64,000 nt of DNA from Ganoderma boninense (taxonomy: Eukaryota > Basidiomycota > Agaricomycetes > Polyporales > Polyporaceae): contig CM035314.1 of NCBI GenBank assembly GCA_002900995.3, positions 1,271,252-1,335,251 of the forward strand, written 5' to 3'. Both the position numbers and the translations under genes were made by a program. This document shows positions 30,099-42,707 of this stretch, piece after piece. The notes under the pieces were generated by a model, which worked only from the letters and a program-made list of their open reading frames with translations, was not told the DNA's origin and searched no databases. How positions within the stretch are numbered: the stretch's first letter is position 1; each line of letters opens with the position of its first letter.

Positions 30099-33000
30099 TC
30101 CACTCAGCGAGGTCACCCCGCCAGGGGGAGTACCTCCTTCGACCATACTGATGACAATACGGTGCGGGTACTTGATAATGGGTCGAATGAAATCGTGACG
30201 CGAGCTATGGTATCGCACGCGACCGATCCCAGCGGGCTAGGCGAGAGCTTGCGTTGACAGAGGACAGATGGTTTTCTCGAGCGGAAGTTTGTTTGCGCAA
30301 TGCACGGAGCGTCGCAAGGGGTGGTGTCCGAGTAAAAATCGCATTAGAGGCCTGAACAGATGACCCTTGGATGACTCTATAGAGAGATGAGGTACAGACG
30401 TGGAATGTGACAGGTACAAGGCTTCCTACCTCTCGTAAAACGGTAGCTGGTCCCGCTGGTACGGAAGCGAAGACATGGGATGGGTTGTGCCATGAGGGGG
30501 GAGCGAATCGATCCGAGGTCTCCGACAGACGTTCTTGCGGTGTTCCATGGGTGACCGGCGCCCACGTTGACAACATTTAATTATGGAAATTCCCGTTTGA
30601 ACTGAGCGCACTGGGTCTGGCAGAGTCGGTTTGGTCATGTCCTTATGGGAATTATCAGTGCGAGAGTAAAAGGAGCCGGGCTGAACGACGACGGAGTACA
30701 TGTGGAACCAATGCCATCGCAGGCGAGAAGCGGTGTCGTTTGCACGGCGCTCCTGACCAAGCGCTCGTCTCTTTTGTTGGCAGGCGCCTATTGACTGATT
30801 CCTCTTCCTCTTGACGGGGACCCCTCCCTAGCTGGAGCTGTGTTGATGCGGAAGCTTGAAGGCGGGACAAGACTAGGCATCAATAGGCAGGCCGTTTTCT
30901 CAGTGAAAAAGAGCAAATTGAGATATTCTCAGCGATGACGTCTGTGCATATGGAATATCTCGCTCCCCGACTTACCCGTGGCAGGCTGGGTAGCCCGCGC
31001 CCACGAGGCTCGTCCACGCCTGGTTGTTGTGGCCCATCACATTGCGTCATAACGTACCTGTCTTATACGTGAGTACTTCGCAAATTCATATTCAAACGTC
31101 GTCGTACAGCTCTAAATGACAGGCCCCACTCCTCCCAACCGAATTCATCCAATCACTATCTCGCGTGAGGCGTTTCTCTCTCGCTGAACTCGTCCATACT
31201 TCGTCCCTACCGCTGTGTCCAAAATTACCCTCCAAAATTGCGCACTGGGTCCGGCACTTACTGATCTCTGTTCACATCGCAGAAATGACGAGAACTTCTG
31301 TCTGTGCGTACTCTTGGCTCTCATTTCATGCCAGCTACCTTCACCGCTGAGGTCCTCTGACAGGCGATGTGGACATGATCCATAATTGGGTTCGACCAGC
31401 GAATTGACACTCTCAGAGTGAAGAGTCCGCCCATGAGTACCTCCTTCAGGGAGAGTCAAGGAAGCCTAACTCACAAGACACTTCCAGTCTGCCCAACGAC
31501 TACTAACTTCGCAACCCGATGTTTTATCCCGTCAATCTCCAACAGTGGATACTCGGCATGTCTATCCCCGCGCGTCGTTTTAACACGTCGCGGTCGGCCT
31601 TTCCATATCGTTGCGTGACCATCCTTCAAGTACCGGATCTTCTGCACGATTAGACGTGCCTGGATTCGCCCAGGCTAGGGGTTGTCAGACTCAAACCACT
31701 GGTTGAGTTTTTAGATCAGTAAGTAATTGTAACTCTGGCCTACTCTGGCCTTTCAGATGTTCAACACTTGACGTACTCATTACACTACTCCATCATGTTC
31801 TCGATCGTCTTTGGTGCTATATCCGCTCTCCTCGGAGACCCCAGACAATTCTTCTCTCACTGGCAAACGGTCGCCGTCAATTCAATGCCCTTCTCCCCCC
31901 CTTGTTACCGACACACATACGCATAGACACACTCGAAGGCGATTTGTGTTCCGCTCAAACGCCGGTAAGAATAGCCCCACATTCCGCCGTTGTGATACCC
32001 TAGCCATACAAGCATTGGCAAGACGTAGGCAATGGTGGCAACTAGTATCGGCTCGCGCTCTTACTATCCTGCATACATTGAAGGCAAGGCAGACCAGCCC
32101 CATATGATTACCCCATGTGAACCTATAGTGGCATCTTCCTGTCTGTTTTGCGCTCAACAGGTCAGATACACGTGGAGCACTTGATTTCACGTTTTCGTGA
32201 GGTACCATGTCGACACCGGTCATGAGCCTACGACGCGGAAAATGCACCCGCTGCATGCCCCACTAACGCCCCATCTCATGCGGTGAGCCCTGCAACCCGT
32301 TCATATGTGTGCCGGTTGATAAAATTTCTATTGACTTCTCAACGGTTAACGATCTTCTTTGACGGAGCCGCGACATCTGTTCCGCCTAGTCTCCACTCTC
32401 ACGCGTTACTACGCTCGAAGAACGGGTGATCGGCGTTGTGGCTGCGCGGCACATCCGGCTACACACGTAACGGTCCTTTTTGCATGTCGGAGCCGATGGC
32501 CACACTTGACGGTCAACTGCTGTTCTTCTATTCCGAGGTGGAGACTGATAGGCCCTTCAAGGGCCGGGCCTTCAAAATGAGTCGTAGACGGGAAGATCGC
32601 GGCCGCCGAGCATTGCAAGGCTTCAATCGAACGCACCTGACCCAGTGTTATTTTGTTTTGACTTCAACTTCGCGCCGAGTCGCTTATCTTCGAGTGGGTC
32701 AGGGTATGGCATGTTTGATCCGGTTCTGAATGAAGTGACCCTGGGCGTGAGGACGCCGATAAGTACTCACAAGCTGCATAGGTTCCCACCTGCTTCAGGT
32801 CCGCCAAAACACTCACGGCCAAGTTTGCATCCCTATCTGGATACGTCAGCCTCGAGGACCTGGACAAAGGGACTTTCCCCTGACGTCAATCGCAGTGCTG
32901 ATGTTCGCGCGACTTTTGCCATCGAAGTGAGCACATTGAGGCGCCTGACAATTAAACTCATCCAGTCCATCCTCAGCGCAGATGAGTCTCACCGTCCATC

Positions 33001-33676
33001 GACGTACAGAAGGCACTTTGGTCATGTGCGGAATCCGGAAAGCCTTGGGTGATGTCATCTGAGGCTTGAAGTTTGAAGCGAGGACCCCGTTGCCAGACGG
33101 CTTGACTCATGTACTCACCTGACCTCACACTTTCACAGAGTTGCTGGCACGTATTGACCCCGAAGAATATCAACAGTATTTCTGACGATGCCTCTTGCAC
33201 ATTCCTCGCTAAAATTCTACTGCACGCCGCATGTCTCTCATCGAACATGACGCAGTGAGTGGTCCGTTAACCTATTCATAGGAGTGCCGCTTCTATGGTG
33301 ATTGGCCCCTCCGTGCTTCGCAACCTTACTTGACGGGCCCACGAGATTCGTGCTTCGTGCTTCGTGAATTTGTGCCATTCTTCTCCTCCCCATCTCTTGG
33401 AAGACCAGCTGATCGGCATCGTCGCAGGTTCTAACTCCATCCAGTAGGAAGCATCACCCGTCCGGTGCCGGATGCGCAATGACTTACGGCTATCGGCGAA
33501 TTTTTGCTGCCCGGATGCGAATCACGTTAGGAGAAGGGAAGACAGGTCATGGACGTTAAAAGCTGACCGTGTTCTGGTTTTGGATGCCCCACAGTCGTCT
33601 CGCCTCTTCGACTGCTCAGGATCGGCACCCCAGGGTCTTACGCTCCCAGTCCTCTTCCTGCTGAAGGTCTCTCCCT
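30099..33676. other. 3.6 kb gene-poor stretch
   Basis: No frame longer than 135 codons and none with a motif, signal peptide or consistent splice chain. No terminal repeats or transposase motifs were seen. It holds the laccase promoter at its left and the lipase promoter at its right. Confidence 0.45.
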
Positions 33677-34891
33677 ATGACTCGCTTTTCAAAGGCAACA
33701 CTCTCTGCGGTGGTGGTGGGCGCATTCTTGTGCACACAGACCGTCGCAGTGCCAGCGGCCGTGAAGCGTCAGTCGGGGATTACTGCACTCACTGAGGCCC
33801 AGATCACTGCATTCAGGCCGTACACACACTTCGCCAGCACGGCCTACTGCTCGCCGGCATCGACTCTGGCGTGGAACTGCGGGGACAACTGTGAGGCGAA
33901 CCCCACTTTCAAGCCCGTTGCTTCCGGAGGAGACGGTGTCCTCACCCAATTCTGTTCGTCGACGTTTCCTCTGCATGTCCGTTGACGCATGTGGCTGACC
34001 TGTGTGAATTAATGGCACGTTTTAGGGTATGTTGGATACGATCCTGCATTGAATGAGGTCATCGTCGGGCACCAGGGTACCGATTCGAGCAAAATGTAAG
34101 GTCTCCTCCTTCTTCCAAGGTTGCGCGGCGACTCACGACGAGAAAAGTATACCCGACTTGACAGACGGAGACTTCGTACTCGGATTCCTGGACGGAAATC
34201 TGTTCCCCGGTATTGGGCTCGGCAGCGGTGTTCTGGTCCACAACGGGTTTGCTGCCTCCCAATCGAGGTTGGCAGTCCTTCGAATGGCCACGATCGATCC
34301 CGCTGACCCATTGCCCGTCATAGATCGGCGTCGGATGTGCTCGCAGCCGTGAAGAACGCGACGTCCACGTTCAAGACGAACAAGGTGACCGTTACCGGCC
34401 ATTCATTGGGTATGTCGCTGCTGGAGGCATCGTGTTGTTTTCACAATTGAAACGCTCGCATTTGACAGGTGCTGCACTGGCCCTCCTGGACGCTGTGTTT
34501 TTGCATCTGCAGCTTCCTAACGCTACCACTCGGTTTGTGGGGTACGGGCTTCCGCGGACCGGAAACCAGGCATTTGCGGACTTCGTGGACGCGCAGTCGA
34601 TGTCGGTGACACATATCAACAACAAGAAAGACACTGTGCCCATTTTGCCTCCACGCTGGCTGGGATACCATCATTCATCTGGAGAGGTGCACATTGACGA
34701 GTCTGGGTCGTGGGAGGCGTGTCCTGGTAGGATTGGTTCTGCGAGAGAGGCTATGAGGGATGCTGAATTGTTGATATGCAGGTCAAGACAATCCAAATGT
34801 GGAGTGCATTGTGGGGGCGGTGCCCAACCTGTTTGCGGGGGAAGGGGGGGACCATGCTGGACCGTACGACGGAATTACGATGGGCTGCTGA
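33677..34891 (+). CDS. Secreted class 3 lipase
   Basis: Six exons (33677-33953, 34026-34095, 34148-34267, 34324-34409, 34469-34726, 34782-34891) join in phase to 306 residues, typical of fungal lipase_3 enzymes. A signal peptide (TLSAVVVGAFLCTQTVAVPA) ends near a dibasic site (VKRQ). The nucleophile elbow GHSLG puts Ser at 183. The Asp is in NNKKDTVPILPP and the His in GDHAGPYDG near the C-terminus. YVGYDPALNEVIVGHQGTD matches the strand and loop before the oxyanion hole. It should hydrolyse triglycerides or related esters outside the cell. The exon joins give one intact frame. Confidence 0.9.
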
Positions 34892-35457
34892 TGCTGGGAC
34901 TGGGAAAGCTGTCAGACGATGTGCAGCGGTTGTGGAATCGTTGAAGATATAGAGAGGTTGAGAGACGTATCAATCATGACGCACGAATACCAACGTTGAC
35001 TTACCTACTGTGACCACGCGGCGTCTGCCCGTAGAATTCGGCTGAGCAGTGAGCGCGAGATTGCGGTGAGCGTAAAAGCCTTCTGGCAGAGTTTGACAAG
35101 ACAAGTCAAGGCATGGAATCGGCAGTTCTCAGTTGCGGCGTTTGTGTATGTGCATACGGTCTGAGATCTGAGACGTCGACCGCGCCTGCTAATATCATTA
35201 TGTAAATATACCACTGCCAGTTGCGGTGGTGGAAAATCACGAGCGCTTGTCAAGAGAGCTCGACGGTGGTGACGGGCCGGATGGGCGCTGGACGCGGGTC
35301 GCGACGCGTCGGACTTGGCGAGCGTGAAAAGGGTCCGCGTTCCGTGGCTGAAGCAGTCTGAGTCTGCACTCTCCATCACTGACTGTCCTCGTCGTCGCCT
35401 CTGCACCAGAGTTCGATTCGTGGCTGACGTCCACATTACGCGCTGAATCCTGGCTTC
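34892..35457. other. Intergenic, no gene seen
   Basis: Lipase 3' flank and NBS1 promoter. One minus-strand frame of 162 codons has no recognisable feature and is probably chance. Confidence 0.45.
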
Positions 35458-38400
35458 ATGTGGATCATCACCGGTCCGTTCGACGAGGACCATTCCGAGG
35501 GCCAGGCCCCCGACAGTATGTCCATCCTCCCCTTCACACTACCCACTCTCTCATCTCCCCCAGAGCAAAAGCTTCTCAAGACCGGCAAGGAATACACCCT
35601 TGGGCGCAGGGACAATCCCCTCCAGATCAAAAGCAAGGCTATCTCCAAGGCTCATGCCCTCTTCCTAGTCGCTCCCTGTTCCCAAGAAGACGCTGTACGC
35701 AGTCCTTCCCTCCAACTCCCTCTCCACCCAACGGCTCACTCCATTTCTCTCATAGGCAGACCCCGCGTTTGTGCCAACTCTCACCTTTCAGAATACCACA
35801 GATCGCATCCGCCCTGTCGAGCGACCGTCCCAATCCCGTCCTCGCGTACTATGTCAACCCAAGACTAGTATGCAGTTGGAGAATGGCGATATCATTCACC
35901 TCTCTGCAAGCATATTCGTCAGGTTAGTACGCCCTCCCTTTATAGTGCGCCCTTCCGAGTGAACTGCGTCCGTAGGGTACGCTGGGAGAGATTATGCTGC
36001 TACAACCCTCCAGCCAAGGGTGTACCCCAAACTGCTCTCAGAGAATGTGCCGAGCTTGGTGTGTGTTTATATTGATCCATGTCTTCCCGTGTCCCTCCTC
36101 ATATATCCTCCAAGGCATTCACATTGTTCCAACCCCTCACCCCGATGTCACCCATCACTTGACTCCTTCCTACACTCTTAGCCCGGCCATCGCCACCTCT
36201 CTCATCTCTGCCGTCACACTCGTCAAACCAGACTGGCTCAACGCTCTCCTTGCGTCTGGCCGTTCTGACGAGCCCGGAGAACTCTCTCTGCTTGAGGAGC
36301 ACTTTGTCTTGCCTCAGACTACCAAGTTCCGTCCTGGCTTCTCCCCATCGCTCCCGCCCCAGTTGAAGAAGTATGCCATCTGGGAACCCAACGAGGAGAG
36401 ATCGGGCTTGTTTAGAGGCCACCGATTCGTTTTCGTCGGCGAAAAGGGCGCGGAGACCCAGAACGCCATGAAGGACCTCGTGAAGAGGGGCGAAGGAGAT
36501 TACGAGTGCTTCGCGGCAGCGAACGGGAAGGATGCATTTAGGCAGGTGCTTGCCAAGGCAAGAGGAAGGAATGCGATCCTGGTCCCTGTCGCCACCCGGG
36601 ATTCAGTCACAGCAGCGGTCGGAAAGATGGGTGGTCCGGATTGGTACAGGAAGCCACAAGGTACGTTTATGTTCACGTTCTGACTTTGGGAACATTCATG
36701 AAAGAGCACAGCTTTGAGGTTAAATTCATTGTCCCGGAGAAGATTATCGAAGCTGTTGTTCATGCTGATGTTTCTCATATTGACGCGACGTACAATCCTG
36801 GTGAAGGTAATGTTCCCGACATGCCAGCCTTTGTACCTGTTCTGACATATATTGCCTTGTGATAACACCAGAGGACTCTCCACTCCCAGACGTTGTTCCC
36901 AACACGTTCGAAGACGAGCCATCTGTCGTTGACAGCAACATGGTGGTCCCGCCTCGCCGCGTTTCTGCTGCTCCTGAGCCGGAAACCCGAAGCATTGTCC
37001 GAACCTCCTGCTGCTCCTGCCCCACGTCGGAAACTGACACGACGAGCGACATCGAGGGCGTCATCGCGCGCCCCTTCGCCCCCACCTGCGCCACCTTCGC
37101 AGGAAGCCATCCAGGAGGAGCCCGCTTTGCTGCCGGAAAAACCTGCACCAGCGGTAGAGGCTGCGCCACAGAGACGAGTAAGCCAAGTTTATCACATCTT
37201 ACGGGACTGCGAGCTAAGGGAGTGGGACTTGAATTCGTAGACCTTAGTGCGGAGGGCCCGTGCTAAGCCCGCCTTGGCTGACGACGAGTCGATGGACCAG
37301 GACAACAACGTCAGTCGAGCCTCGGAGGAACCTCAAGCAGAGGTGGTCCCCAAGCGATCGGAGAGTGTTGTCGTGCGTCTGATTTTCTTTGCCATCTCAC
37401 CACGCCCGTGTTTGACTGACCCGTTCTCGTACTTTCCCTCGTGTTATAGCCCCCAACGCCATCTCGCCCCTCCCGCCTCAAACGCCGTGTCGGCGCTCCC
37501 CAAAGCGCCACAAGCCAGCTCTTCCCCCCGTCGGGAGCAGGCGACGCGGACTCTCTCATACCCGATACCGACGTGAAGGAGCCCCCGCTGAAGAAGTTCA
37601 AAGCGCTCTTTGACGAGAGCGACCCCGATCGCGTGGCGCAGATGGACATGAGCGAGTACGCCAGCCAACATGTCGGCTCGCCTCCAGGAGGCGAGAGCTT
37701 GACCCAGTATGAGCCATCGGCAATGTTCGCGACTCAGGCTTCCAGGAGTGGCACGGGTGGGCGGAGTGGAGCCAACGCGTTGCTGCTGCCCGTCATGGAG
37801 GAGGAAGAGGAGGGGACAGTCGTTTCCGAGACGCAGACGCAGGCGAGGGGGACGAAGAGGAAGACGCAAGACGAGGATGTCGACATGGACGACGAGCACC
37901 CACGGTTGAAGAGACGCACTGGAGAAGCCCCCGTGGAGCAGAGTCAGGCTCCTCCACCCCCAGAGCAGAACCAGGCGCAGAAGAAGCCGATGTCGAAGGT
38001 CGTCACGCGCGTGGACATGGCGCAGACACAAGTGCACGTCAAGCCGCCCAAGCCGTCGTCCAGCAAGAAGGGGACCCAGGCCGGGCCGGATAGGGACGAC
38101 GCGTTCTTGAAGGCCGTCGCGTTCGACGAAGCGGGGCAAGAAGAGCGAGGATACGTTCGACAGGGAGTTCAACAACCTGCGGATATCAAAGCCGGATTTG
38201 GAGCGGGCGAGGGAGGACGAGGAGTGGAAGGTGTTGGAGGAGTTTGGAGACGACGGCGACGTGAGGGGCAACTTTATGGTGGTTGTTGAGTGCCCAGTGT
38301 TCAGAGAGGCGGGCACGAACACTGATCATATGAGGCGAGGCGAGGGCAGGGCTGAATGGGTTGGCCGGCCGGATTTCAAGAAGTTCAGGAAGGTATGCGG

Positions 38401-39167
38401 ATGAGATCCATCGTATTGATTCTGCACGAGCTGAGCATCTTCGAGCAGAGGACTGCGGGCGAGCGGCGTCAGCCCATCGAACTTCTCGTCGAGGAGCAAA
38501 GTGACCTTGGCATTGGGTCCCGTACGTCGCCTTTCAATGAGACTATTTATGCCTTGCTCATCTTTTAGCAGAATATTGGAAAGGCTCACAGCCGGAGCCG
38601 CCTTCCCAGCCTCTGCCAGAATCCCAGTCCCAGCAGCCAAAGATCGCGACCACCCAGCGTTCGGCTCCACGCAACGGAAAGGAACGTCTACTACTCCATT
38701 CAGACTCCGATGCAGAAGAGAAACTGGCCGTTGCGAAGTCCACGAAGGGGAAGGGCCGAGCCCCCTCTGCAAAGCCTCCTAGCACCCAGAAAAGCACTGT
38801 TACGAGAGCCACTCGAGGAAAGACAAGTTCCCAAAAGCAGCCCCTTTTCATCTTGGACTCTGACGACGAAGAGGAGGATGCGGTCAAGGATGATGATTTC
38901 CGTATGGACTCTGACGACGAAGACGAGCCCCCGCATGATGCGGAAGGCGACGACGATGACGACGACGATGAGTTTGGGGCAACACTCAAATCTCTTAAGT
39001 CGACGGGGCGAAGTAGCAGGACAGCCACCCAAGCGTCATCGAAGGGCAAGTCTCGCGCAGGAACAGCTGCGGCAAAGAAAAAAGCTCCTGCCATCGTGGT
39101 GGACGACGATTCAGACGATGGGGGTTTCAAAGCCTTTGGGGCGAGGACCCGGACGAGGAGAAAGTGA
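35458..39167 (+). CDS. NBS1: MRN complex subunit Nbs1 (nibrin/Xrs2 homologue), two frame breaks
   Basis: Eleven exons (35458-35515, 35564-35694, 35756-35922, 35976-36058, 36115-36660, 36705-36800, 36872-37177, 37241-37372, 37450-38392, 38449-38521, 38569-39167) give about 1,043 residues. The N-terminus MWIITGPFDEDH and LKTGKEYTLGRRDNPLQI, ISKAHALF form the FHA domain, followed by tandem BRCT repeats (HIVPTPHPDVTHHLTPSYTL, LVKPDWLNALLASG; FRGHRFVFVGEKG). The middle is long and disordered. A conserved C-terminal block ends in RPDFKKFRK, the Mre11-binding type, and the tail is acidic with a terminal FKAF patch that suits Tel1/ATM binding. Nbs1 brings Mre11-Rad50 and Tel1 to DNA breaks in the nucleus. 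One extra base is needed to be ignored near 36,984 (AAA run) and one near 38,122; with these, exon phases close exactly. Confidence 0.88.
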
Positions 39168-39439
39168 CCGTGTTGCTACTGTTGTCAAGGCCTCTACATT
39201 ACCCTCTTGGTTAATTGATTACGGAACTTTATAGCTGCTATTTGTCACTACCTCTTGGGAGTCTATGGACCAGAAAGGCTGGAAATTGTGGGTTGATTTG
39301 CGGGCTTGGCGCGGTTCTGTCCGTCAATACTATAAGTAAACAGCCCCTCTATTACACCTGAATATCGTACGTCGATCTATTGACAAGTCTATTATGCTCC
39401 ATAATGTCCGTACGGAAAGCGCGAAATCTCGGGGGCGAA

Positions 39440-41446
39440 TCATCGTGACAGCAAACTCTCCTCTAACTCTCGGTGAATGGAGAATGAGATCATCCTCTGC
39501 GTCTTCGGCGCTCTTCTCCCTCCAGTTGACCTGGCCATCATCGTAAGCATGGAGCAACGGACTGCATACAGACGGGAAGCATACCTTTGTTCCTGGCAAA
39601 TGAAAGTGTCCGGGGCACCTTCCCACTCGTCGAGGACATCTTGCCTGCCAACTTCCTGCTCCTCTTCTCGATCTGGAGGTCCGAAGAGGTCCAGCGCCAG
39701 CTGCGTGTGCGACACGCCCGCGTAGGTAGTTACACACCGGGGGTTCACCAAGATCCTCGCCGCCAAGAAGACGGCGTTGGGGATAGTCAACCGAGGCCCA
39801 TCCGTGTTGGGATACGGTTCTGTCGGGTCGACGACTGGCAGGTCTGACGCGTCGTAGTCTGACCCAGCATTCGCATCCGCGTCATCCTTTGCCTTCGCTT
39901 TATCTGCCTGGCGAGGGGCAAGAGGCTCAGAATCGGCAGCTTGGGGCTCCGGCGCGCGTTTCCGCTTTGGAGCCGTAGACGTGTCTGTGGACTGGGCCGC
40001 AAGCTCTGCGTCTATGGACTTCATGCCTTCCTTCGCCTTCCAGACCCAGAGATCACGGCAGAACCATGCTTGCGTGCTGTCAAGACAAGGCGCATCGGGC
40101 TCCCGGTCAGGGACGTCGTCGTGGCTGGCTGTGGAGTTGAAATAATCCGTTCCGGCACGGTATTCGATGCCAACGTAATAGGACTGCACGGGGTCGACGA
40201 CGTGGGTACCAGGACTCACAGCAGAAGACTTGGAAGGGAAGATGCTGAGTGTAGCGCTGTGCGCTGCTGGGGTCGCGTGGCGGAACAGATGTGAGGGAAG
40301 ACTCGGATATGGAGGAGGACTTCGATTGGCGGAATTGGTCCCCGTTAATATCCCGTGTGCGCCAGCTATGAAGGAGGTTAGTCTGTGTGTTGAATCAAGA
40401 TAGACGTTATACTCACCGGTCGGAGAAGATGAAGAATCCGTTGTGCTCCGCCCAGTCCATGCCACACACCATTGCCGCATCGTTGACGACACTGACTTTG
40501 ATGGTCTCGAGGATGTCGTTGGGACATGTGAAGCCTTTCAGCCAGATGACGCGTTGGAACTTAATATTCCGCCGCTGGTGGAGTTCATGAAGAGGTTCCA
40601 AGACGAGATTGCGTGCATATGCCTCCTCCAAGGGATAGTAGGCAGCAGAGGGGTCTTCGGTCATACCGGGTACGCGTCGTATCCTGAACGGGACGCCAAG
40701 GAGGGTGAGGACGGCTTCGCACAGGTCGGTCAATGTCTCGGTAGAGTCGGAAGAGTCGTAGTCTAGCATGGAGACGAATATGTTGGAGGGTCCGAGGCGC
40801 TTGGCCAATTGAACGATAACGGCAAGCTGGTCGACGAGGAAATGGTCGGCAGAATGGATGACCATGCCAACGAAGTAGAGGTTGTTTTGGCGAGCGAGGT
40901 CTTCGTACGCATCCTCGTACTTGTTCTGACCAAACGGGCGGGCAAGGGTCGGGCAGAGAGCGGCGACCCAGCCATTTAGGGTAAGAAGTTGTTCGATGGA
41001 GGACATGATAGACTGCTCGTCCATGTGAGAGGTGTCGTGCCCGATGATGCTGAAATGGGTCAGACAAAGACCTCACATTGAGTTTCCCAAGTCGTTGAGT
41101 GGACTCACTAGGGTTTCTGGAAGCGTTCCCAATAATCCTGAACGCCGTTATTGACGAGGTCGGAGAATAGGTCTGGCCGCTCGTCTCTGCCCATCCTGAC
41201 GTGGAGGAACTCGTGCCTGCGGGCATCAAGCTGCTTGTCGGAACGGGTGACATAGTCCAAGACGTTTTGTTTCCGAATTTGCTTGGGATCAGCTGGGCCG
41301 TAGAAGGAAGCGGATGAGGCGTCCGAGGGGGAAGTAAAGAGGAGTTTGGCCAAGAGTCCGAGAGCAGCTAAGAAGAGGACACGGAGGACCGTTCGCCGTC
41401 GCAGGACGAGGGACATGCCGGGCATTGAAGACACAGTTCCCTGCAC
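39440..41446 (-). CDS. GT69 family glycosyltransferase (Cmt1/Cap59-like mannosyltransferase)
   Basis: Four exons (41446-41109, 41049-40417, 40365-39585, 39530-39440) give about 613 residues. A basic stretch and one N-terminal membrane anchor (VLRVLFLAALGLLAKLLF) indicate a type II Golgi enzyme. The catalytic domain has IFVSMLDYDSSDSTETL, FRIRRVPG, VIWLKGFTCPNDILETI and FCRDLWVW, as in cryptococcal Cmt1 (alpha-1,3-mannosyltransferase) and Cap59. The substrate here is unknown; a cell-wall or glycoprotein mannan is likely. Next to the end of the domain lies a charged linker (KRKRAPEPQAADSE, KAKAKDDADANAG) not expected in the fold. One extra base near 40,212 breaks the frame at FQVFCCE/SGTHVVDP. 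A rearranged copy of the 5' end lies upstream at 42.2 kb. It converges with NBS1. Confidence 0.85.
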
Positions 41447-42191
41447 AGTCCTGGTGGGCTGGCAGAGAGGGGGAAGAGAGGAGGGAGGAGGAGGCCGCGG
41501 ACGCTGACGGCGATTTGGTGGCGAGAGCGAGACATCCTAGGCGCCCATTCCAGCTCGTGCCGAAATCGGAAAAGAAATTAATGCCCCAGACTGAGACTGC
41601 AGACGGTGGTCGCGACCGTTGTTTTGCAAGCAGCTGTGAGTCTCCGTAACCACCAACCAATACCAAGACTCAGTTGAGTGCAAGCTGCTTGGGCATAGAA
41701 TGGGACGGTCTTCACCCTCTGCTGTGCCATACGACTCCCCTCTGTGATCTGTCCTTCGACAGCTCAACTCGCTCAGCACATTTCCTTCATCTACTGTTTT
41801 ACTCGCTATGTCTGAGCCAAGCTCATGCGAGTCTCTTCACGTTTTATTGCAACTCTATCTATACACTAAGCACTTCATCCGTATCGGGAAGTCAATGCAA
41901 ACGCCGACGAGCCTGCCGTATTTAGCAATACGGCCCGCGGGTTCCTTACAGTTTTCAGTTGTTATTTTGGTTGAATTATTGGCGCAGACGGGTGCTCTGA
42001 TCGTCGAGGGGCTATACAGGTTCGTTCTTTGTCATCCCTCTCGCCTCTTCTCGCCACATGCGACTAACGGTTCGAATTTATTTGCAGCCCTTGTCTTTGG
42101 CGAGCCGAGCCGACGTGCAAGCGCCCGTCTCTGCGACTCTTTTTCCATCCACCATATGCCCTCCCCCGTTTCTTTTCTTTATCTATGACTC
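41447..42191. other. Spacer between the GT69 gene and its relic
   Basis: The first 70 nt are the GT69 leader that is also present in the relic. The rest has one plus-strand frame (41808-42188) without recognisable features. Confidence 0.45.
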
Positions 42192-42587
42192 TTCGATGGA
42201 GGACATGGTTGACTGCTCGTCCATGTGAGAAGTGTCGTGCCCGATAATGCTAAGAATGGGTCAGACAATAAGAGCGGGCTTCCCAAGTCGTTGAGTGGAC
42301 TCACTAATGTTTTGGAACCGTCTCCAATCATCCTGAATGCCGTCATTGACGAGGTCCGAGAATAGGTCTGGCCTTGCGGCGGCGAACTGTTGTTTAAGTT
42401 TGTGTCTTTATCTTAGTTGTTCTCGGACTCTTTGGTCAAATTCCTCTTTACTTCCCCCTCGGACGCCTCATCCTCGACGAGGGCCATGCCGGGCGTTCAA
42501 CGTACAGTGTCCTGCACAGTCCTGGTGGGCTGGCAGAGAGGGGAGAAAGAGGAGGGACAAGGAGGCCGCGGACGCTGACGGCGATTT
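42192..42587 (-). pseudogene. Decayed, internally inverted duplicate of the GT69 gene 5' end
   Basis: This stretch repeats 40992-41517, that is the start of exon 2, intron 1, exon 1 and the leader of the GT69 gene, in the same orientation. Shared strings include CGATGGAGGACATG, CTGCTCGTCCATGTGAGA, TCGTTGAGTGGACTCACTA and CAGTCCTGGTGGGCTGGCAG. The middle part is different: about 42373-42473 matches the reverse complement of about 41312-41405, and roughly 41179-41311 is missing. The inverted part includes the membrane-anchor codons, so the copy cannot encode the protein. Many differences are C-to-T or G-to-A changes. Confidence 0.82.
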
Positions 42588-42707
42588 CAAGGTGCGTAGG
42601 CTAACATTAAGCTGCTTTCACGTCCACACCAAACACCGAACGCCTCCTCTGCCCCATGCACGAGCAATTCAATCCGCGCACATACGCCCAACCACAATAC
42701 ATAGGTG

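Noticed and set aside
36859..37266. Two overlapping plus-strand frames taken as separate genes
   Set aside because: They are the two sides of a one-base break inside NBS1 exon 7; the exon phases close only when joined.
41808..42188. Plus-strand frame of 126 codons between the GT69 copies, with a hydrophobic stretch
   Set aside because: No family, no splice or promoter support; possibly chance in the spacer.
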